From: an uncultured Neomegalonema sp.
Lineage (GTDB): Bacteria > Pseudomonadota > Alphaproteobacteria > Rhodobacterales > Rhodobacteraceae
Direction: 5' to 3'
NCBI GenBank assembly: GCA_937958345.1
Contig: CALGNW010000279.1
Span: 1 to 6,149 of the forward strand
DNA length: 6,149 bases
The notes beneath the pieces were generated by a model. The model had not been told where the DNA came from, did no database searches, and saw only the letters and a list, made by a program, of their open reading frames with translations. This document shows, piece by piece, positions 1 to 5,869 of this stretch; position 1 is the first letter of the stretch; the number at the start of each line of letters is the position of its first letter. The position numbers and the translations under genes are program-made.

Positions 1-2
1 TC

Positions 3-86
3 GAGAAAGACGGGCGAAAGGTTCGAGAATGGTTTGCCGCTCGAAACCAGTTCGCTATCATGTTCGACGAACGCTTCAATGCGTGA
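3..86 (+). CDS. C-terminal end of an unidentified protein (partial)
   Basis: The third forward frame is open from the window edge to a TGA at 84-86 and gives 27 residues ending in REWFAARNQFAIMFDERFNA. The other two forward frames also stay open for a while, but their translations are rich in Arg, Ser and Cys and look like shadow frames, whereas this one has an ordinary soluble-protein composition. I do not recognise the family; too little is present to assign a function. The gene would run convergently toward the MORN-repeat gene, with 85 bases between the two stops. The start lies outside the window. Confidence 0.35.
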   Translation, partial: EKDGRKVREWFAARNQFAIMFDERFNA

Positions 87-171
87 CAATATCTGAAACC
101 CGCATGGGTCAACGCAGATACACAAAGTTTAGGACACTCCCGCGCTGAACCGCGCAATACAGGGCCGGTAT

Positions 172-1056
172 TCAGTTTGTGTCGTTCTTACCGTTCGCGC
201 CGGACACTGTGCTCTCATCTTCAGGTAACGAGACTTCGCTTTTGCTGGAGCGTTCTCCGTCGGCCCAATATCCCTCGTACTTCTCGCCGCTTGCGTATTT
301 CATCGTGCCGTAACCGTGGCGCTTTCCGTCGATGAATTCGCCCTCGTAGAAGTTAAAGCCGTCGCCGTTCGGGTATTTGGCCTCGCCCTTGCCATGCATC
401 AGGCCCTTTCTCCAAGAACCTGTGAATTCAAACCCGTCTTCGACAATCGTGATCTTGCCCTTGCCGTGGCGCAGACCGGCCTTGAACTCGCCGATGTAGA
501 CGGTTTTGTTGGGATAGATCGCCTTGCCGTTGCCGCTTTGCAGACCGTCGACCCAATCGCCCTCGTAAATATAGCCGGCGGGCGTGATCATTTTGCCTTT
601 GCCGTGGTGAATCGTGTCTTTGAACGTTCCCTCGTAGATGACCTCGTTGGCGTAGCGGGCCTTGCCCTCGCCCTCGATCCGGCCATCGACCCACTCGCCG
701 GTGTATTCGCCGCCATCTTCGTAAGTGATTGTTCCGATACCGTTTGGCGCGCCATCGGCAAAGGTGCCGACATAGACCGAGCCGTTGGGGTAGGTCGCCG
801 TGCCCTGACCGTCGATCTGGCCGTCGCGCCACTCGCCGTCGTATTCGTAGCCGGTCGGCAGGGTGAATTTGCCCTTGCCGTGCTGCTTTCCGTTGACGAA
901 TTCGCCGGTGTACTGGCCGCCATCGGGGTATTTTATCGTGCTACCATCTACTGCCTTCGGCGGTTCGGTCGAAGCGGTTTCTTCTGTCTTTTCCTGAGCA
1001 TAGGAAGGGTGAAGTGTACAGAGCGCCAGACCAGTCGCCACGAGTAGATGTTTCAT
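172..1056 (-). CDS. Exported MORN-repeat protein
   Basis: The protein has 294 residues when read from the ATG at 1056. That start is preferred over the much longer upstream open frame because it begins a clear Sec signal peptide: MKHLL, a hydrophobic core at about residues 4-15, then the signal peptidase I site SYA before Q21. It also has AAAGGG about 6 bases upstream. Residues 21-48 are a polar linker. From residue 49 on there are ten MORN units (pattern YxGxWxxGxxxGxGxxxYPNG) starting at residues 49, 72, 95, 118, 141, 164, 187, 211, 237 and 260; the last is degenerate. A hydrophilic tail of about 26 residues follows. MORN arrays form elongated beta-sheets and are linked to membrane, lipid or protein contacts, but no enzymatic residues are evident, so the role is unknown. 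Location is inferred as periplasm or cell surface. From memory, relatives in Rhodobacterales have been mislabelled 2-isopropylmalate synthase; nothing here supports that name. Transcription is divergent from nadE. Confidence 0.9.
   Translation of the reverse strand: MKHLLVATGLALCTLHPSYAQEKTEETASTEPPKAVDGSTIKYPDGGQYTGEFVNGKQHGKGKFTLPTGYEYDGEWRDGQIDGQGTATYPNGSVYVGTFADGAPNGIGTITYEDGGEYTGEWVDGRIEGEGKARYANEVIYEGTFKDTIHHGKGKMITPAGYIYEGDWVDGLQSGNGKAIYPNKTVYIGEFKAGLRHGKGKITIVEDGFEFTGSWRKGLMHGKGEAKYPNGDGFNFYEGEFIDGKRHGYGTMKYASGEKYEGYWADGERSSKSEVSLPEDESTVSGANGKNDTN
256..912 (-). repeat. Tandem MORN-coding repeats, 69-base period
   Basis: The coding sequence of the MORN protein repeats with a period of exactly 23 codons for the first seven units (residues 49 to 187 in steps of 23), then 24 and 26 codons, then 23 again. 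Each unit begins with Tyr or Phe followed by x-Gly. The two longer steps come from extra residues in units 7 (IVEDGFE) and 8 (NGDGFNF). Conservation is mainly at protein level; neighbouring units differ at many DNA positions, so the array does not look like a recent duplication. Confidence 0.85.
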
Positions 1057-1095
1057 TCTCAACCCTTTGCCGTTCGCGCGGCGTGATGATTTCGG

Positions 1096-1125
1096 TTCAG
1101 CAGAGTTCGGCAGTGGGCGGATAAT
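1096..1125 (+). promoter_or_regulatory. Candidate nadE promoter
   Basis: TTCAGC at 1096-1101 (3 of 6 to the -35 consensus) lies 18 bases before GATAAT at 1120-1125 (5 of 6 to the -10 consensus). Transcription would start near 1132, leaving a leader of about 90 bases before the nadE ATG. The -35 match is weak, and this is inference from consensus only. Confidence 0.35.
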
Positions 1126-1150
1126 AGGAGCATTCCGGCTTTTTCCGCAA
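1121..1150 (-). promoter_or_regulatory. Candidate promoter of the MORN-repeat gene
   Basis: On the minus strand TTGCGG (complement of 1145-1150) is followed after 18 bases by TATTAT (complement of 1121-1126), which matches the -10 consensus at 5 of 6 positions. The -10 box overlaps that of the proposed nadE promoter on the other strand, so the two transcripts would diverge from the same AT-rich hexamer. The -35 match is modest. Confidence 0.3.
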
Positions 1151-1221
1151 TGACGGAGTGCTGCATGGACGTGCAGGCGCGGTATCGCTATCAGGAACGG
1201 CATCAAACGTGGAGACTCTAC

Positions 1222-2883
1222 ATGACGGATCGGTTTCGGATCGCGGCGGCTCAACTCAACCCGACAGTCGGCGCGCTGGATGCAAATATCGCGAAGGCCG
1301 TCGAGGCCTGGGAAGAGGCGAAGGCCGAAAAGGCCGACCTGCTGGTCCTGCCCGAGATGTTTGTCGGTGGCTATCAACTCTATGACCTCGTTCAAAAGCC
1401 CGCATTTCACCGTGCTTGCGTCGCCGCCGTGGAAGATTTGGCGTCGAAGACGGCAGAGGGCGGCCCTCAGATTCTGATCGGCGCACCGCTGTTCGAAGAC
1501 GGCGCGCTCTACAACGCCGTTTTTCTTCTGGAAAATGGCGGGATCAAGACCGTTTTCCGCAAGCACGAGTTGCCGAACTATGGCGTGTTCGATGAGAAAC
1601 GCCTGTTTACATCGGCGGCACCGCGCGGCCCGATCTCGGTCAATGGCGTCAGAATCGGTGTTCCGATCTGCGAGGATGCCTGGTTTCCCGACGTTGCGGA
1701 GACTTTTGAGGAGTCCGGCGCCGAGATTTTGATTGTGCCGAACGGGTCGCCCTATGCGCGTGACAAGTACGAACGCCGGATGCAGGCGATGGTCGCCCGG
1801 GTGATCGAAACCGAACTGCCTCTCTTATATGTGAACCTTGTCGGCGGTCAGGATGATCAGATTTTCGACGGGGGCAGTTTCGCGCTGAACAAGGGCGCGA
1901 AACTGGCGATGCAGGGTCCGTTTTTTGATGAGGCGGTGATTTTCGTCGATTACGAACGCGGCGAAGACGGCTGGGCGGTTGTCGATGGCGCGATGGGTGA
2001 CGTGCCGGACGAGTACGAGAACGATTATCGCGCGATGGTCGAAAGCCTGCGTGATTACGTGCGCAAGAACGGGTTCGAGCGCGTGGTGCTGGGCCTGTCC
2101 GGCGGCGTTGATTCGGGGTTGGTTGCGACGATTGCCGCCGATGCGCTGGGGCCGGAGAACGTGTGGTGCGTGATGCTGCCTTCCCGCTATACCTCGGAGC
2201 ATTCGCTGGAGGATGCCGCCGAGCTGGCCGCGAAACTGGGCGCGCCGTATGTGGTTTTGCCGATTGATAGCGGCGTCGGCGTGATCGAGGAATCGCTTGG
2301 CGATTTCTTTGCCGGGACCGAACCGGGGGTCGCGGAGGAGAATATTCAGTCGCGGCTGCGCGGGCTGTACCTGATGGCGCTGTCGAACAAGTTCGGCCAC
2401 ATGTTGCTGACCACCGGCAATAAATCAGAGGTCGCGGTCGGTTATGCGACCTTGTACGGAGATATGTCAGGCGGGTATAACCCGCTGAAAGACCTTTATA
2501 AAATGAGGGTGTTTGAGGCGTGCCGCTGGCGCAATAAAAATCATCGCGAATGGATGCTGGCCCCTGAGGGTGTCGTGATTCCGCCGCGTGTGATCGACAA
2601 GCCGCCGTCGGCGGAACTGCGCGAGGATCAGAAGGACGAGGATTCGCTGCCGCCTTACGAGATCCTCGATGCGATATTGGAAATGCTGATCGAGGGTGAC
2701 GCTGCGATCGCGGATGTCGTTGAAGCCGGATACGAGCGGGCGACGGTCGAGCGGGTCGAGCATCTGCTGTCGATTTCCGAGTATAAACGGTTCCAGTCCG
2801 CACCCGGAACAAAGCTGTCGCGCCGCGCTTTCTGGCTGGAGCGCCGGTATCCGATGACGAACCGGTATCGCGACCGCGCTTGA
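1222..2883 (+). CDS. nadE: Glutamine-dependent NAD+ synthetase
   Basis: This cytoplasmic enzyme amidates deamido-NAD+ to NAD+ using ATP and glutamine, the final step of NAD biosynthesis. The 553-residue product has both expected domains. The N-terminal nitrilase-type glutaminase (about residues 1-255) shows the Glu-Lys-Cys triad: E45 in LVLPEMF, K114 in FRKHELPNYG and C150 in GVPICEDAW. The C-terminal synthetase (about 265-553) carries the ATP-pyrophosphatase loop SGGVDS at 293-298 and the family motif TTGNKSE at 397-403. Length fits the long, glutamine-using class. The start at 1222 has GGAGA 6 bases upstream and begins with the usual MTDRFRIAAAQLNP. An in-frame ATG at 1165, also with GGAG 6 bases upstream, would add 19 residues not typical of the family. 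The gene is divergent from the MORN gene. Its stop codon overlaps the promoter of the downstream toxin-antitoxin pair. No terminator is visible between them. Confidence 0.97.
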   Translation: MTDRFRIAAAQLNPTVGALDANIAKAVEAWEEAKAEKADLLVLPEMFVGGYQLYDLVQKPAFHRACVAAVEDLASKTAEGGPQILIGAPLFEDGALYNAVFLLENGGIKTVFRKHELPNYGVFDEKRLFTSAAPRGPISVNGVRIGVPICEDAWFPDVAETFEESGAEILIVPNGSPYARDKYERRMQAMVARVIETELPLLYVNLVGGQDDQIFDGGSFALNKGAKLAMQGPFFDEAVIFVDYERGEDGWAVVDGAMGDVPDEYENDYRAMVESLRDYVRKNGFERVVLGLSGGVDSGLVATIAADALGPENVWCVMLPSRYTSEHSLEDAAELAAKLGAPYVVLPIDSGVGVIEESLGDFFAGTEPGVAEENIQSRLRGLYLMALSNKFGHMLLTTGNKSEVAVGYATLYGDMSGGYNPLKDLYKMRVFEACRWRNKNHREWMLAPEGVVIPPRVIDKPPSAELREDQKDEDSLPPYEILDAILEMLIEGDAAIADVVEAGYERATVERVEHLLSISEYKRFQSAPGTKLSRRAFWLERRYPMTNRYRDRA

Positions 2884-2908
2884 TAGGTCTGAAAATTTGA
2901 CCTAAATT
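2880..2908 (+). promoter_or_regulatory. Promoter of the toxin-antitoxin operon
   Basis: TTGATA at 2880-2885 matches the -35 consensus at 5 of 6 positions and overlaps the nadE stop codon. After a 17-base spacer, TAAATT at 2903-2908 matches the -10 consensus at 4 of 6. The start of transcription would be near 2915, giving a very short leader that still includes the ribosome binding site AAGGAG at 2917-2922. The position directly before a Phd-type antitoxin gene and the overlap with a palindrome support it; it remains a prediction. Confidence 0.5.
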
Positions 2909-2917
2909 TTGGTCAAA
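2885..2917. promoter_or_regulatory. Palindromic operator of the toxin-antitoxin operon
   Basis: TTTGACC at 2896-2902 and GGTCAAA at 2911-2917 are perfect inverted repeats around an AAATTT core, a 22-base palindrome broken by one mismatched pair (2903/2910). A third half-site, AGGTC at 2885-2889, pairs in inverted orientation with GACCT at 2899-2903. The elements cover the spacer and -10 box of the predicted promoter. Phd/YefM antitoxins are known to bind such palindromes and repress their own operon with the toxin as co-repressor; binding here is inferred. Confidence 0.6.
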
Positions 2918-2928
2918 AGGAGCCTGTC

Positions 2929-3174
2929 ATGGAAGTTACGCTGAGCGAGGCCAAGGCCAAGTTGTCAGAATTGGTGAAGAGAGTCGCCGCCGGCGAGGTC
3001 ATCACCGTGACGCGGCACGGCAAGCCGGTGCTTGAACTGCGTGATCCGAATGTCGCCGCCAAACGCAAGGCGCTGTACGGATCGATGAAGGGCAAAATCT
3101 GGATGGCTGATGACTGGATGGATACGCCGCCCGAAGTGCTAGAGGCGCTGGACAAGGGCATTGACCCCGAATGA
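2929..3174 (+). CDS. Type II antitoxin, Phd/YefM family
   Basis: The 81-residue product has the Phd/YefM N-terminal DNA-binding fold: MEVTLSEAKAKLSELVKRV, then GEVITVTRHGKPVLEL at about residues 24-39. The C-terminal part contains GSMKGKIWMADDW (about 50-62), a segment seen in antitoxins paired with PIN toxins, which is expected to wrap the toxin active site. The product should neutralise the toxin encoded next door and repress the operon through the palindrome just upstream. AAGGAG lies 6 bases before the ATG. The stop overlaps the toxin start by 4 bases (ATGA), indicating translational coupling. Family assignment is firm; the specific partner activity is inferred from linkage. Confidence 0.93.
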   Translation: MEVTLSEAKAKLSELVKRVAAGEVITVTRHGKPVLELRDPNVAAKRKALYGSMKGKIWMADDWMDTPPEVLEALDKGIDPE

Positions 3175-3548
3175 GTGAGGCGGGGTTTCTTGCCGATACG
3201 CATGTTCTGATCTGGCATGTAACGGGCGATCCGCGCCTGCAAGCGCACCACAAAGCGTTGATTGACGGCCAAGTGCCAATCTTCATCAGTTCGGTCAGCG
3301 TTTTGGAGGTTGGGATCAAGCGATCCACCGGCAAATTGACGACGCCAGATACGATGTTCAATGATTTTGCCGAAGCCGGATTAATCGCACTTCCGGTGTC
3401 GTGGCGACATGCAGCCGCTGTCGAGCAATTGCCGCAAATCCACCGCGACCCGTTCGACAGGATTCTCATCGCACAGGCGTTGACCGAAGGCCTTACCCTT
3501 ATGACGTCAGATCAGGCGATCCTGAAATACGATGTTGCGTCAGTCTGA
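3171..3548 (+). CDS. vapC: VapC-like PIN-domain ribonuclease toxin
   Basis: The 125-residue product is a full-length single PIN domain. The expected acidic metal-binding residues are present: D9 in FLADTHVLIW, E46 in SVSVLEVGIK, D93 in HRDPFDRILIAQA and D114 in LMTSDQAI. The HRDPFDR segment is typical of the Sll0205-like group of VapC toxins. Such toxins cut RNA (often tRNA or rRNA) with Mg2+ when the antitoxin is degraded; the target here cannot be told from sequence. The gene overlaps the antitoxin gene by 4 bases and has no strong ribosome binding site of its own apart from sequence within the antitoxin end, which fits coupled translation. All catalytic positions are intact, so the toxin should be active. 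By eye the base composition is slightly less GC-rich than the flanking housekeeping genes, consistent with acquisition. Confidence 0.92.
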   Translation: MSEAGFLADTHVLIWHVTGDPRLQAHHKALIDGQVPIFISSVSVLEVGIKRSTGKLTTPDTMFNDFAEAGLIALPVSWRHAAAVEQLPQIHRDPFDRILIAQALTEGLTLMTSDQAILKYDVASV

Positions 3549-3555
3549 CCGGCGG

Positions 3556-3960
3556 TTATTCCCACCAGCGGTCGACCTCGGCAATGTCATCGTCGGACCA
3601 GCCGAGGTGATGGGCGAGTTCGTGGACGAGAACGTGGTTCACAAGCTCGGGGATTGTGACATTACCGCGCTCGGCCCATTCCGCGAGGATCGGGCGGCGG
3701 AAAAGCCAGACGAAATCCGGACGCGGCTCGGTATCCATCACTGATTTTTCGGTCAGCGGCACACCGTCGTACAGACCGGTCAGATCCGCCGCGTCCATCG
3801 CGTCCAAACCGCTGAGCTGATCTGCGGACGGCCAGTCCTCGACCCTGAGGATAACGCCTGCGCAGGCGGTTTGCACATCCGCGGGCAGGGCGGCAAAAGC
3901 GCGGGCCGTGACGGCTTCGAACTCTGCAAGCGAGGGAAGAGGCGTGTTTTCCATCCGCAT
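3556..3960 (-). CDS. Metallopeptidase family protein (Zincin_1/DUF1025 type)
   Basis: This 134-residue cytoplasmic protein has no signal peptide. Near the C-terminus it carries HELAHHLGWSD (residues 113-123), an HExxHxxGxxD zinc-binding motif with E114 as presumed catalytic base. Upstream, TGLYDGVPLTEKS (about 61-73) and LFRRPILAEWAE (about 86-97) match the conserved blocks I know from the Zincin_1 (DUF1025) family; substrates are not established. Length fits the family. The start is uncertain: the ATG at 3960 has only a weak AGG about 12 bases upstream, and a second in-frame ATG at 3954 (MENTP) is equally possible. A TATATAAT stretch lies right at the start, which could mean a short or leaderless transcript. 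The gene converges on vapC with 7 bases between stops and is divergent from gltX. Confidence 0.88.
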   Translation of the reverse strand: MRMENTPLPSLAEFEAVTARAFAALPADVQTACAGVILRVEDWPSADQLSGLDAMDAADLTGLYDGVPLTEKSVMDTEPRPDFVWLFRRPILAEWAERGNVTIPELVNHVLVHELAHHLGWSDDDIAEVDRWWE

Positions 3961-3988
3961 TATATAGGAAACCTGCGGTCGGGGATAA

Positions 3989-4004
3989 GGCCCCGCGCGG
4001 GGTC
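3989..4004. repeat. GC-rich palindrome between the metallopeptidase gene and gltX
   Basis: CCCCGCGCGGGG at 3991-4002 is a perfect palindrome; on the plus strand GG before it and TC after it add one G-C and one G-T pair. It could fold as a four-base-loop hairpin in either transcript leader. No T-run follows it on either strand, so it is not a standard rho-independent terminator, and its role is unknown. Confidence 0.4.
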
Positions 4005-4080
4005 ACTTTGTGATTCAGTTTAATCGTAAAACGCTCTAATGAAGGCCAGCGCCGAAGAACGGTGCCGCAGGAGAAGTGCC

Positions 4081-5394
4081 ATGACCGTTACCCGTTTTGC
4101 CCCGTCACCCACCGGAAAGCTGCATGTCGGGAACCTGCGCCCTGCGCTGCTGAACTGGTTATTCGCGCGCAAAAACGGCGGTCAGTTTGTGCTTCGGATT
4201 GACGATACCGATGCGGAACGGTCGAAAGAAGAATACGTCGATGCGATCAAGCGCGATCTGGAGTGGTTGGGGCTGGACTGGGACCGGTACGAGCGCCAGT
4301 CGGATCGGATGGACCGCTATAATGCCGTTGCCGATGATCTGCGGGCATCCGGGCGGCTGTATGCCGCCTATGAAACCGCGACCGAGCTGGGGCTGAAGCG
4401 CAAGACGCTGCTGCAATCCGGACGGCCTCCGGTATACGACCGCGCGGCGCTGAACCTGTCTGACGCGGAAAAGGCCGCGTTCGAAGCCGAGGGGCGCAAG
4501 CCGCATTGGCGTTTCAAGCTGGATCAGGAGCGGACCGGTTGGACCGATGGTATTCGCGGTGATGTGACGGTGGATTGTGCGTCGGTGTCGGACCCCGTGC
4601 TGATCCGCGAGGATGGCGGGTTTCTGTATACGCTGTGCAGCGTGTGCGACGATCTTGATTTCGGGATCAGTGATGTGATCCGGGGCGAGGATCACGTCAC
4701 CAACACCGCTACGCAAATACAGATTTTCGATGCGATGGGCGACAAGCCCACCGGATTTGCGCACCATTCTCTATTGGTGGATGCGGACGGGTCGGGACTG
4801 TCAAAACGTCTGGGATCGCTGACGCTGGAATCGCTGCGCGAGGGCGGTATGGACCCTCTGGCGCTGCTTTCGTACATGGCGCGTCTGGGGACGTCGGAAC
4901 CGATTGAAGCCCGGGCGACCCATGCCGAGCTGGTCGAGAATTTCAGCCTCGATACGCTGGGGCGCGCCCCTGCACGGTTTAACCGTGAGGAAATCGACGC
5001 GCTGGCGGTGAAAATGCTGCACACGCGCCCCTTTGAGGCGGTCGCGCCCTTGCTGGACGCGGCGGGGGTTGAGCCGGCGATTGCGCCGCAGTTCTGGGAC
5101 CTGATCCGCGAGAATATCGAATCCACGGACGAGATTGCCGATTGGTGGAAGGTGGTGACGGGCGATGTCACACCGGATATTGCCGAGGAAGACCGCGAAT
5201 TTGTCGCGACGGCGCAAGGCGCACTGGATGCCGCCAAGCCCTGGGATGAAACGACGTGGAAGGCCGTGACCGGTGCGCTGAAAACCGAGACGGGCCGCAA
5301 GGGTAAGGGGCTTTTCATGCCCCTGCGCAAGGCGCTGACCGGACGGTCCAACGGGCCGGATATGGCGGCGCTGTTGCCGTTGCTGAAACGCTGA
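4081..5394 (+). CDS. gltX: Glutamyl-tRNA synthetase, class I, alphaproteobacterial second type
   Basis: This enzyme attaches glutamate to tRNA using ATP in the cytoplasm. The 437-residue product begins with TRFAPSPTGKLHVGN, where HVGN (residues 15-18) is the HIGH signature, followed by FVLRIDDTDAERSKEE at about 36-51, a block diagnostic of GluRS. RGEDHVTNTATQIQIF lies at about 201-216. The KMSKS loop reads GLSKR (239-243), keeping the catalytic Lys. The C-terminal anticodon-binding part ends with LFMPLRKALTGRSNGP, usual for bacterial GltX. Many alphaproteobacteria carry two GltX proteins, and the altered HIGH and KMSKS loops resemble the one called GltX2, which may charge tRNA-Glu or help the transamidation route to Gln-tRNA; specificity cannot be decided here. 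The start at 4081 has AGGAGA 6 bases upstream; an upstream ATG at 4039 lacks a ribosome binding site and adds a non-family extension. It is followed closely by a membrane protein gene, probably in one operon. Confidence 0.95.
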   Translation: MTVTRFAPSPTGKLHVGNLRPALLNWLFARKNGGQFVLRIDDTDAERSKEEYVDAIKRDLEWLGLDWDRYERQSDRMDRYNAVADDLRASGRLYAAYETATELGLKRKTLLQSGRPPVYDRAALNLSDAEKAAFEAEGRKPHWRFKLDQERTGWTDGIRGDVTVDCASVSDPVLIREDGGFLYTLCSVCDDLDFGISDVIRGEDHVTNTATQIQIFDAMGDKPTGFAHHSLLVDADGSGLSKRLGSLTLESLREGGMDPLALLSYMARLGTSEPIEARATHAELVENFSLDTLGRAPARFNREEIDALAVKMLHTRPFEAVAPLLDAAGVEPAIAPQFWDLIRENIESTDEIADWWKVVTGDVTPDIAEEDREFVATAQGALDAAKPWDETTWKAVTGALKTETGRKGKGLFMPLRKALTGRSNGPDMAALLPLLKR

Positions 5395-5406
5395 CCGGAG
5401 GGAGTT

Positions 5407-5805
5407 ATGGGCCGGATTATTGTTGATTTCTTTGGTATTTCGATCCTGTGCGGGATCGTCTTTGCGATCATTTCATTCTTTTTTCCTGATCTGGGGTCAC
5501 CCGGCGGCGCGGTGTCGACAGTGGTTGCGGCGCTGATTGCCGGACAGTTTTACGGGCGGCGCACGGGGGCCGAGGTAACGTCGGGCTTTGCATGGAAGGT
5601 CGCCGCAATTCTGACGCTGATTTCCGTCGTGCTGGCGGGGATGATTTTCGGCGTGCTGATGTCGCAGGGCGACCCGATGCTGGCCGAGCTGGACCGCGGC
5701 GTTCTGGCGGGGGCGACCGCTTTGCTGGGGCTGCTGACGCTGCTCGCGATACGGTTCTTGTTCCGCATGGGCGTCAAACAGGGTGTTAAGACGCTGAAAC
5801 GCTGA
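5407..5805 (+). CDS. Four-helix membrane protein, ABZJ_00895-like
   Basis: The 132-residue product has four predicted membrane segments, at about residues 4-26, 33-49, 63-86 and 97-119, and a basic C-terminus (VKQGVKTLKR) that is likely cytoplasmic. Segment two runs into AALIAGQFYGRRTGAEVT, and the next helix starts soon after. This arrangement, a Gly-rich helix followed by (F/Y)xxRxG, recalls the ABZJ_00895 family of small inner-membrane proteins, whose function is not known. That assignment is from memory of the pattern and only moderately sure. The ribosome binding site GGAGG at 5397-5401 is strong, with a 5-base spacer. Only 12 bases separate it from the gltX stop, so the two genes are probably co-transcribed. 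Nothing in the sequence ties it functionally to aminoacylation. Confidence 0.85.
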   Translation: MGRIIVDFFGISILCGIVFAIISFFFPDLGSPGGAVSTVVAALIAGQFYGRRTGAEVTSGFAWKVAAILTLISVVLAGMIFGVLMSQGDPMLAELDRGVLAGATALLGLLTLLAIRFLFRMGVKQGVKTLKR

Positions 5806-5821
5806 GGTAATCAGGAATAAT
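5794..5821 (+). promoter_or_regulatory. Possible promoter for the 91-residue membrane protein gene
   Basis: CTGAAA at 5794-5799 (4 of 6 to -35) and AATAAT at 5816-5821 (5 of 6 to -10) are separated by 16 bases. The -35 box would lie in the last codons of the preceding gene. Transcription would start near 5828 with a leader of about 40 bases. Support is consensus match only, and read-through from gltX is equally possible. Confidence 0.25.
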
Positions 5822-5869
5822 CGGCCTTGGGGGCTGCGCAATCCGTCCCCAGCGCCTACATTGGGTGTC

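Noticed and set aside
142..172. Weak hairpins (CGCG arms near 142-154 and AATAC/GTATT at 156-172) between the first partial gene and the MORN gene, considered as a bidirectional terminator
   Set aside because: Stems are only 4-5 pairs, and no T-run follows on either strand.
316..1047. Open frame of 243 codons on the plus strand opposite the MORN gene, with repetitive Leu/Val/Ala-rich translation
   Set aside because: It is the antisense shadow of the MORN repeats; its periodicity is imposed by the 69-base repeat on the other strand, and the true gene has a signal peptide and family motifs.
1057..1566. N-terminal extension of the MORN gene up to 1566
   Set aside because: It would run antisense through the nadE start, and it places the obvious signal peptide in the middle of the protein.
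1649..2812. Long minus-strand open frame of 387 codons opposite nadE
   Set aside because: Its translation is dominated by Arg, Pro, Ser and Thr, typical of antisense frames in GC-rich genes, and the plus strand has a complete, motif-bearing nadE.
3539..3549. Small palindrome GTCAGTCTGAC at the vapC stop
   Set aside because: Five-base arms with a one-base centre cannot form a useful hairpin; probably chance.
4692..5471. Minus-strand open frame of 259 codons opposite gltX
   Set aside because: Ser/Arg-rich composition and full overlap with a well-supported tRNA synthetase gene; no family signature.
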